29,238 bases of DNA. Source: Nemertoderma westbladi. Lineage: Eukaryota; Xenacoelomorpha; Nemertodermatida; Nemertodermatidae. The stretch covers positions 1 through 29,238 of the forward strand of contig JAUCBJ010003616.1 in NCBI GenBank assembly GCA_032718475.1. The letters are read 5' to 3'. The notes under the pieces are model-generated. The model made no database searches, was not told where the DNA came from, and saw only the letters and a list, made by a program, of their open reading frames with translations. A program made the translations under genes and the position numbers. Position 1 is the stretch's first letter. Every line of letters starts with the position of its first letter. Below are positions 1 to 7,759 of this stretch, one piece after another.

Positions 1-100
1 CTAAACACAACAGAACAGGTACAGTTTTATTTTTTGGAATAATCAGCTGTTATTTGCGTCGAATTTCCCCTGGATGGGGATTAATTTTATTGCGTCCGGA

Positions 101-101
<1 letters not shown>
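1..101 (+). repeat. Dispersed ~100-bp repeat, copy 1 (cut by window edge)
   Basis: This stretch matches 1021-1119 in direct orientation with only scattered differences. Shared segments include GAACAGGT, AGCTGTTATTTGCGTCGAA and TTTCCCCTGGA, and both copies end in ATTGCGTCC. Each copy is followed by a C-rich tract. Copy 1 may extend left of the window. The two copies look like members of an interspersed repeat family ending in a C run. No coding capacity is seen. Confidence 0.75.
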
Positions 102-103
<2 letters not shown>

Positions 104-147
<44 letters not shown>

Positions 148-157
148 ACCCCCCCCC
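104..157. repeat. Poly-C homopolymer
   Basis: A run of 44 C is followed by one A and nine more C. It lies directly after the copy-1 dispersed repeat. Such a tract can form G-quadruplex on one strand and i-motif on the other, and its length is prone to assembly or polymerase error. It is one of five long C or G runs in the window. Confidence 0.9.
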
Positions 158-1020
158 TAAGTATAACCTTACACATTATACTATTAGTGGATAATAATAT
201 ATAATAATTACAAAACTTTTTCGTATCACATCGCATTTTCTTATAATCACATTGTATCCTTTATTTATTTATACCTTCAAATATCACCATATTATATATG
301 CAAAATAAACGTTCAGCCATCATTACAGCAGTTAGTTACACATTACACATGAAAAATTGATTCGTATTGTATCGTATTTTCTGTCAACAAAAACAAAAGA
401 ATTATAATCTATCAATTCAAGAAAACAATTTACCAAAAATAAGCGCCATACTTTTAAAAAAAAATCGTCAAAAAGTGAGCGTCTAAATTCATTAATACCA
501 GCTATATTTTTTGCTACCGCAAAGCCATACCGTTACCGCTACGGCAAAATATAACTACCGTACGATCCCTGCCTATAAAATTGTCCCCCGCACAATTACT
601 CCCGAGGACAATTGCCACGGACAATTTAAAAAAAATATAAAATCTAATAGCAATGGACTATAAAATTATTGTTTAATGTTGAAAACAAGATAGGCGCTTG
701 AATAACTTCTAGTTAGGAACGACCTTATTTATTTTGCAATTTTCCTTGGGGGCAATTTATTGTTGGTGGTTAAGTGTCTTTCTGGGCAATTGTCCGGGTG
801 TCCGGGAGGTAATTATTGTCCTCGGGGGGTAATTGTCCTGTCACAGTGAATATCGGTATTTTGAATTAGTAATAATAATTTAATTTTAATTTATAAATAT
901 TATATTGATTATTGAGACAGGGGGGGTGGAAACTCGACGCAAAACCCGCCTTGGCGAATTAATATCAATAGAGGGAAAGGAGCAGGTTACAGTGGCACGT
1001 TATTTTAACCAAAACAATAA
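158..1020. other. Non-coding AT-rich stretch with GGACAATT word cluster
   Basis: No gene or RNA gene was recognised. The first ~400 bp are AT-rich. Between about 577 and 840 the word GGACAATT, or its complement AATTGTCC, recurs near C or G runs: 579-587, 606-613, 619-626, 786-795, 813-821 and 830-838. Both orientations occur, so the segment has weak fold-back character. The purpose of the word is unknown. Confidence 0.5.
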
Positions 1021-1121
1021 CTAAGTACAATAGAACAGGTTACAGTTTTATTTTTGAGAATAATTAGCTGTTATTTGCGTCGAATTTCCCCTGGAGGTGG
1101 ATTAATTTTTATTGCGTCCAG
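1021..1121 (+). repeat. Dispersed ~100-bp repeat, copy 2
   Basis: This is the direct-orientation match of 1-101. The left boundary is near 1021 and the right boundary is after ATTGCGTCC, where a short C run (1124-1130) follows. The C run is 44 nt in copy 1 but only 6-7 nt here, so the homopolymer expanded or contracted independently of the repeat body. Confidence 0.75.
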
Positions 1122-2297
1122 TTTCCCCCCACCCTATCTGTGATTATTATATGATAAACCTTTATTTTTTAGACCCGTCTATGTTGTTTACGAATATGCC
1201 AAACGGGAACCTTCAACAGCTGTTGGTTCGTTCTAGAAACTTAGTTTCGATACGGATAATCCAATCACAGCCCTGCAACTACTCTCTTTCGCTCACCAAA
1301 TATCCAAAGGATGGCTTACATAAGTTCTCTACAGGTGTGTAAACGAACCGAACCGCCGCCACTTTAACATCAACGTAGAGGTACTATATATAAATACAAC
1401 AGACAATATCGCACCATTAATATTATTGAAAGGCGGCGGGGATACCAGTAAAAAGCATCGCCCCTTACGATGTGAAATCATAAGTGAAACTCACTTCACG
1501 GGGGAACCACTGCTGATTAGTCCAATTCACAGTGTTGAGTCAAATCAAAACACAAAAACAGTGGCCAGATGGTTTACTAACTTTTGACCTATTTGACCAT
1601 TTCTCCAACATTTACCCTCAAAATGTAGGTAAATTTTCAGTTCGATAATATTTGATTCACCCATCATCAAATCATGAGACTGTCCAATACTCCAAACATT
1701 GATTCGAAGGCAAAATGGCTGGACATTTTAATTAAACTTCAAAAAAGAGTTCTTATACTCTTCGAGTTTTATAATTAATCACCCAAGTGTCATATCATTG
1801 AAAAGAGCACAAAATTGTACGCCCATATTATGCATTGCTATACTTAATTAAAACTAAAAAAGATGTTACAAATTATAAAAATTTTCATAAAAGACAATTT
1901 TTTTAACTTTTTATGTCCCCCCTGTAATGATAGGTTTTTGCAAGCTGCAACCTATTGGATAATAATGCCTAAACCAATTGAGACAGCAAGAAATTTGACA
2001 CCGGTGCCAATGTTACTACGTCTAGCAAGGTCCATTATAAAAGTCCCCACCTGTAATGATGTTAAATGTTTATAAAATAACCCTTATGTAATCGGATGTC
2101 CAATGGCCAATCATATGGCCATTATGTTCTAAATCATGTGGAATTTTCGAAAAACTGCCTGAACAACATAATAATAATATATATACTGCACACCATCGGA
2201 TCAAATGCTGAATTCCACTCATAGTGTGCCCCCCCCCCCCCATGTAATGGGCACCATTGTAATGGGCATACATTACATGTAGCATAAGTAAGTACCA
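1122..2297. other. Non-coding stretch, no gene recognised
   Basis: Only short ORFs without recognisable domains are present. Two isolated relatives of the downstream 23-bp minisatellite occur here: a CCCCCCTGTAATGAT near 1916-1932 and a CCCCACCTGTAATGAT near 2044-2059. A 13-C run is at 2229-2241, followed by three near-copies of TGTAATGGGC or its complement to 2280. These suggest that the array grew from a word already scattered in the region. Confidence 0.45.
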
Positions 2298-2544
2298 GTA
2301 AAATGTCACCGCCTGTAATGGTAAAATGTCACCGCCTGTAATGGTAAAATGTCACCGCCTGTAATGGTAAAATGTCACCGCCTGTAATGGTAAAATGTCA
2401 CCGCCTGTAATGGTAAAATGTCACCGCCTGTAATGGTAAAATGTCACCGCCTGTAATGGTAAAATGTCACCGCCTGTAATGGTAAAATGTCACCGCCTGT
2501 AATGGTAAAATGTCACCGCCTGTAATGGTAAAATGTCCCCCCTG
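2298..2544. repeat. 23-bp minisatellite (about 10.5 units)
   Basis: About ten near-perfect tandem units of 23 bp contain AAAATGTCACCGCC followed by TGTAATGGT. The CACCGCC word recurs every 23 bp from about 2306 to 2513. The last unit is degenerate (TGTCCCCCCTGTG). Near identity of the units points to recent expansion or homogenisation. The period equals that of the much larger kinase-intron array, but the sequences are unrelated. Confidence 0.95.
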
Positions 2545-3123
2545 TGTCTTTCAGTTTTAAAGACTGTACCGGTACATAGGTGGGTAGGCTATTGTCATAT
2601 TTCATTAGGTATCCAATTACACCTAATCTAATTAATTATACCTAACCTATATATACCTATACCTACCTATAATATATATACATATATTAATCTAATTTAA
2701 TTACACCTAATCTAATCCTGGCAGCCACATGAAACTGGTTATACAGTTTTTAGGATTTTTACTTGTGGGTAATATTTTAGCATCTTAATGCATATCTTAA
2801 TGTAAATAAATTATTATTTTTATCCAAAAATAAAGGGGAAATTCGGCTTTGTGGATTATTAAATAAAGTACATGTAATGATTGTAGATGTGCAATATCCG
2901 GGCCTATTGATAATTATTGATTACAGACAGGAAAGTCTCCAAATACAATTCGCGTCACAGGCGGGGACAATCGATTACAGCTGCGGGGGACACATACACA
3001 TAAAATTACATTTCAGTCCCCCCGTAATGCAATCTGTTATCAACCCTCTCCTATCGGATGTACTATACTAACTGTTTAAAGTAATTGCCTGATGTCAGAG
3101 ATTTTATCTTCCAAAGTTGATCT
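2545..3123. other. Non-coding stretch with AT-rich simple sequence
   Basis: No gene was recognised. Positions 2609-2716 hold low-complexity CCTAATCTAATT and TATACCTA-type sequence. Another CCCCCCGTAATG word sits near 3018. The 64-codon ORF at 2877-3071 has no recognisable domain and is best read as chance. Confidence 0.45.
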
Positions 3124-3894
3124 TCTATTATATACACCATGACCCGTGATATAGTGTCATTTTCTGATGACACGGACCCCCCCCCCCCCCCCCCCCATAT
3201 TTTTCTACAAATCTTTATCATATTGCTTGAAATTTGAAACACAACTAGTTCAACTCACCGTGGGTGTTACCATGAAGCCGGAATTTTCAATTTCGCCTTT
3301 AAATTTTATTTATAAGCGTTTTAAAAAAGTGTCTTTTGCCAAATCGCACCCTCTGTACATTGCCATTCTTCACTTTAGTCGTATTTTTTTTCATATCAAT
3401 AGAAAGCTTGCGTTGCAAGGATTCCAAATATGTAACAATATCTGAATTTCATTGAGAAACATCTGATATATAGGCATTCAAATATTGCAAGAATTATTGT
3501 TCGCTGCAGGCCATTTATTATATTTAATAAATACGTAATATTCTGGAACAATTTGTTTATGTATGATTAGCTACGCAGTATTGTATAGGGATACCACTGT
3601 TGCCTACCAACTCATAAAATAAATAACACGTTGTAGAATTTTGTGTATTTATTAAATAGAATAAATGGCCTGTAGCGAACAATAATTCTTGCAATCTTTG
3701 AACGCCTATTTCTCAGCTGTATCTCAATGAAATTCAGACATTGTTACATATTTGGAATCCTTTCAACGCAAGCTTTCTATTGATGTGAAAAAAAATACGA
3801 CTAAAGTGAAGAATGGCAACGATACAGAGGCTGCGATTTCGCTAAAGACACTTTTTTAAAACGCTTGAGGGTCAATAAGCTTAAAAGTGGCCAA
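3124..3894 (+). repeat. Dispersed repeat with C run, left copy, split by a MITE
   Basis: The sequence 3124-3314 plus 3868-3894 is the reverse complement of 6171-6391. Shared landmarks are TACACCATGACCCGT, the hairpin TGTCAT...ATGACA, a C run (3177-3196), TTCAACTCACCGTGGGTGTT, and GGTCAATAAGCTTAAAAGTG. The match is interrupted at 3315-3865 by a palindromic element. The two copies, 2.8 kb apart and inverted, could be the ends of one larger element or two independent insertions. No transposase is visible between them. Confidence 0.8.
3315..3865. mobile_element. Foldback MITE, 551 bp, TA target (Tc1/mariner-like)
   Basis: The two halves are imperfect inverted repeats of each other. The left arm runs from AGCGTTTTAAAAAAGTGTCT to about 3555. 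The right arm runs from about 3630 and ends AGACACTTTTTTAAAACGCT. The unpaired centre is about 75 bp. The element is flanked by TA (3313-3314) and TG (3866-3867). The uninterrupted inverted copy at 6171-6391 reads TTTATAAGGGTCAATAAGC across the same point. This gives a related empty site and supports a duplicated TA, one copy now mutated. There is no coding capacity. TA duplication with terminal palindrome fits a Tc1/mariner-type MITE; the superfamily is inferred. Confidence 0.8.
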
Positions 3895-4619
3895 TGGTTT
3901 GTCCGGAAGTTACGATATAATTTTAAATGCTTTAATTTATTCGTATATAATAAAGTTATATATTATTTTGTAGCTAATTTATTTGCGCAGCTTACGCACT
4001 AAAAATTATCAAAATCTGTAAAGGCAGTCAAAAGATATGCCCCATCAAAGACTGAAATATCGTGAAAATCAGTTGTCCCTTACATGACACGACCACAAAC
4101 AACTGTAAATTTTATCACCCCAAGTGGCAAATATATAGGAAACCTATATATTGTTGGGAAGCTTAGATGTTTTGCTTTCTTTTCCGATATATTTCAGGCC
4201 ATAATATTCATGTTGAACCATTTGAGATCGATACATAAAATGGGCATGGATTTTTCAATTTTTGTGTCACATCTGTAACATTTACGTCTAGAATCTGAAG
4301 TAGTAACTGTAGGTTTACAGTTTTGATATATTTAGAATCTACAGGGTTTCTAACATATATAGGCCAAATATCACATACAAAGGGTAAGGTCATCTCATTT
4401 GGGAAGCATTTATGTTTAACAAAGTCAATATAGAAAGCATAAACGTCCATATCTGTAACGCTACAAATGTGGCCATAGATTTTGATAATATTAATCTCAT
4501 ACAAGTATAATGGTACGTGTGGAAAGGCAATTTTAATTTATGCCGCATTAACCCCAAGAGTTAATGTGATAAATAAACACCTAGGATGTATGGCGGTGGT
4601 AAGCGTTTTTGTCAACCAT
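3895..4619. other. Non-coding stretch, no gene recognised
   Basis: Short opposing ORFs at 4084-4278 and 4208-4504 overlap and show no domain, so neither is supported. Isolated TGTAACA or TGTAACG words appear at 4274-4280 and 4454-4460, ahead of the dense cluster that starts at 4620. Confidence 0.4.
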
Positions 4620-4757
4620 CTGTAACGCGTCACCGTTACAGTGCAGTGCGTTACAGATAGGGCATGTCTCATCTGTAACGCATTATATAACCAGTTATCG
4701 ATGCGTTACAGACTGTAGGTTTTCAGTCATATCTATATGACAGTCCTATCTGTAACG
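4620..4757. repeat. Cluster of CTGTAACG words in both orientations
   Basis: Within about 140 bp the 7-mer TGTAACG or its complement CGTTACA occurs six times: 4621-4627, 4634-4640, 4649-4655, 4674-4680, 4704-4710 and 4751-4757. Positions 4620-4627 and 4634-4641 form an 8-bp inverted repeat. TGCGTTACAGAT (4647-4658) and ATCTGTAACGCA (4671-4682) form a perfect 12-bp inverted repeat with a 12-bp loop. The arrangement could be protein-binding half-sites or remnants of small palindromic elements; the function is unknown. Confidence 0.75.
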
Positions 4758-5850
4758 GCGTGTCATCCTGATATACATTAAGGCATCACTGACAATATTT
4801 GAATGCCTACGCGTTTGATACGTTCTTCGTCTTCCTACTGACATCCTAACTGCTCATGGTAATGTGGTAGTGTAAGATGGGTAAGTGTAAAACGCGGAAC
4901 TGGATGCAGGATCCGGATCGGTACCCGGATTTTGAGGTTAAAACGCGGATCCGGGATTTCATGAAATCCGGAAATGAGTGCAAAATGCGAATTCAATCTA
5001 ATTTGAATTGTTGCTGGAGTGTTACTGGATCCTCCCGTAAGGGGAGTAAAACACGGATTCATGTTTATCTCTATCCGGGAAGAGGTGATTGCGGATTCTA
5101 GGGAGTAAAGCGCAGATTCACTTCACATATGAAATTGTATGAATCCAGAGCTTCTGGGTCCGTGGTAAATAATTTAGGAATTAATTGCAAATATATACAA
5201 TCTCCATCTTATAAATTTTAAAAGTAGGCCTATAAATAAAATGTGCTTTTTACATAATTTCGCTTTATTTCGTTTAGAATTGTAGAAGATACATTTCCTA
5301 CAAACAGTGTTTTTTTTAACATACAATATATTGTACAGACGGTGTTTCGTTTTGCGTTTTTCGTTATTAGGCTTCCCTGCATAGGCGCGTAATTTATTAC
5401 AACAATGCTGATAGCAATGATCCTCATAGCATATAAAAGGCCTATGCCCTATATTTTACTATCAATTTCTAAATCATTGGCTTAACATCACTCACTGACT
5501 TACATGAAGGACTTGTGCACTACTTATATTATTGTGATAAGTTTAGTCAGATCCGTTTATTGGATGAGGTAATAGACGTGTCTGAATCAGTTGCAGGGAA
5601 ACGCCAGGGAGCGGTTAAATAAGTACAGAGGAAAAATGGACCGCGGTTGTTATACAGAGTATTTTAAACAAGCATATAAAAAGCGGCGCGATAGAGAAAA
5701 TTTAAACACGGGATAAAAAAAATCGTGTAAAACAAGATTATCGGTTACACAGAAAAATGTTAATGAAAAACTTTTTCTATTTATTGGAAATCTTGTGTAT
5801 TAAGTACATATAATTTAGTGGATGCGATGGTTATGGGCAGATATCACTGT
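4758..5850. other. Non-coding stretch with degenerate GCGGATCCGG words
   Basis: Between about 4877 and 5130 short related words recur (AAAACGCGGA, GGATCCGG, CGGATT, GGAGTAAAACACGGATTC, GGAGTAAAGCGCAGATTC). They look like an old, badly decayed tandem repeat. Overlapping ORFs on the two strands here (4835-5062 minus, 4877-5101 plus) have no recognisable domain. From 5131 to 5850 nothing was recognised. Confidence 0.4.
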
Positions 5851-6016
5851 TTGTTACAGATGTTTGTCCAATAAATTACCTTATTGTCGAAGCAATAAGT
5901 TATAAATACTGCAAAATCCATATAACATAATTACCGTTACAGATGGCCGTTACAGACGTTTGTCCCATAAATGTCATCACTGTAATGCGTTACAGTGGTA
6001 GACAAAAACGTTACAG
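5851..6016 (+). repeat. Second cluster of GTTACAG words
   Basis: GTTACAG occurs five times in the same orientation at about 5853, 5935, 5949, 5989 and 6009. Two copies have a conserved extension, GTTACAGAYGTTTGTCC, followed by ATAAAT (5853-5875 and 5949-5972). This is the complement of the word seen at 4620-4757, linked to a TGTCC motif as in the 26.7-kb cluster. Confidence 0.65.
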
Positions 6017-6170
6017 ATATGACATTAGTTTTTGCCATATATCTCCCTTTGAGCAGCGCGTCATGCTCTCCCTCTACCATCACAAGATTCGCCATGAAAT
6101 TATCTTTCGAATGGTGTATGGTATGGCACTAATTTCCGACAAAATTTTTTTGGTCAATTTGTACCCCTTT

Positions 6171-6391
6171 TTGGCCACTTTTAAGCTTATTGACCCTTAT
6201 AAATAAAATTAAAGGCAAAATCGAAAATTCAGGCTTCATGGTAACACCCACGGTGAGTTGAACTAGTGGTTTTTCAAATTTCAAACAATATGATAAAGAT
6301 CTGTAGAAAAATTTTACGGGGGGGGGGGGGGGGGGGGGGGTCCGTGTCATTAGAAAATGACACTATATTACGGGTCATGGTGTATAATAGA
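6171..6391 (-). repeat. Dispersed repeat with G run, right (inverted, uninterrupted) copy
   Basis: This is the reverse complement of the split repeat 3124-3894, including a 23-G run at 6318-6340 where the other copy has 20 C. It lacks the 551-bp palindromic insertion and therefore serves as the empty-site reference for that MITE. Short ORFs through it reflect repeat sequence, not genes. Confidence 0.8.
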
Positions 6392-7252
6392 CATTCGACA
6401 GGAAATCGAATTTTATCTTATCAGTAAAGGTAATGGCACACAGGTGTCTAATCTGTTACTGAGGTTCTTAGCGCGACGTTATACAATAGATAGACCAGAG
6501 GGGAAGGAGCCATTGGGTGCTGCATCATTGTACAGCAACCATTAGGTTTCTCCATTAGATAGAACCACCAAATATTTCGATAAGTTCCCTTAAGGGGACA
6601 TTGATTACCCCCATAGGAAGTGCAATTTTCGAAAATTTACTTTTTTTTAATTTTATAGAAGGGCTTTCATGTGGTGACACTGGTTTTCATCATTGAATGT
6701 TTTTTTGACCACAAAACAGTACTTTTCAACAACAATGGCCGTTTTTCATGACTCTCTGTATAAAACTTCATTATTTAAACTAATTTTGAATAAAACCGAC
6801 CTGCACAAAACGTGTATATAATTACAAAATATTTTTCGAACAAACAGATTTGCGAAGCTACCCATACCCAGTTTAATGTAATAAAAGATCACATATTATT
6901 ATGTTAAAGTTTCTAAATAGTAGCTTTATAAAAAAATATATTTGTGGTAGTAGTCCACTTTATTTATAAATATCATTGAGGCGGAATATTAACTATCCGA
7001 GAAAGAGTTTGCGTCATATTACTCCTCCATAATTCTCTCCATAACTTTCTCTATAATAATACATTGGAATTGTCAATGCTTCGAATCTCCGGCTCCGACC
7101 GGAGCTCATATTGTAACCCGGAGAAACCTCTGGGCTCCGGCTCCGGGTGAAATTTTGTTGCATCCCTATAGTGTGTAGTGTAGTAAGGGGGGCTGCCAGT
7201 TATCCCTCAGACACCTTTTTGGACCAACCATTAACCATTCCTCCCCCCGCAG
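6392..7252. other. Non-coding stretch, presumed intron upstream of kinase exon
   Basis: No exon or RNA gene was recognised. It ends in a good 3' splice site (TTCCTCCCCCCGCAG, AG at 7251-7252), so at least its right end is intronic. Around 7086-7148 the words CTCCGGCTCCG and CCGGAG repeat several times. No N-lobe kinase motif (glycine loop, VAIK lysine) was found on this side. Confidence 0.5.
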
Positions 7253-7499
7253 ATTGTCCATCGAGATTTGGCAGCTCGCAACGTTCTCATTGCGGCTGAC
7301 AACCAGTCCTGCTGTATCAGCGACTTCGGTATGGCCAAGCATGTGTCTGCAGCGGGTGGCTCGGTTCGCTACGAGAAGCGACGTAAGGGTCGCAGACCGG
7401 TCCGCTGGTTGGCTGTAGAGAGTCTATTCGACGGTGTTTGTTCAATAAAGTCAGACGTCTGGAGTTACGCAGTGCTGCTCTGGGAGATTGTTACTCTGG
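7253..7499 (+). CDS. Tyrosine kinase, catalytic-loop/activation-segment exon
   Basis: This internal exon of 247 bp (82 codons plus one base) encodes kinase subdomains VIB to IX of a protein tyrosine kinase, which transfers ATP phosphate to tyrosine. Visible motifs are the catalytic loop HRDLAARN (residues 3-10, base D5, metal-binding N10), DFG (24-26), the P+1 segment PVRW (49-52) and SDVWSY (67-72), whose Asp is structural. HRDLAARN and PVRW are hallmarks of tyrosine kinases. The usual APE motif reads AVE (54-56). The activation loop has one Tyr (40) in a very basic RYEKRRKGRR context. Boundaries are CCCCGCAG at 7252 and the donor CTGG|GTTAGT at 7500, a phase-1 intron. The exon joins 23024-23220 in frame. 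There are no stops. Receptor or cytoplasmic subfamily cannot be told without the N-terminal exons. Confidence 0.9.
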
Positions 7500-7759
7500 G
7501 TTAGTAATTAGTTTGTTTCTCTTAAATTTTTCATATTATTTATTTTTAGACCAACTTGTCGAATTTTTTATAACTTTGTTAATGGAATAATGGAATGAGA
7601 CTTAGCAACTAACCAATATTAGGTAAAAATACTTACCTGTCCGTATAGGCTATAAGTAATAGCGCTATCATCTTAAATGCGATAGAGGTCCTCTATCTTT
7701 GTGTTCAGCCATTTCACAAAGCTGTTGCGCGGTGTATGGACACGTCATTCTCCATATGA

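Noticed and set aside
2298-2544. CRISPR array
   Set aside because: Units are contiguous 23-bp tandem copies without spacers, in a eukaryotic context. The same holds for the intron array.
4835-5101. Overlapping 75- and 74-codon ORFs on opposite strands
   Set aside because: The region is a decayed repeat with GCGGATCCGG words; no domain is present on either strand.
1-7252. N-lobe kinase exons upstream of 7253
   Set aside because: I looked for glycine-loop and VAIK-type motifs and found none; these exons probably lie left of the window.
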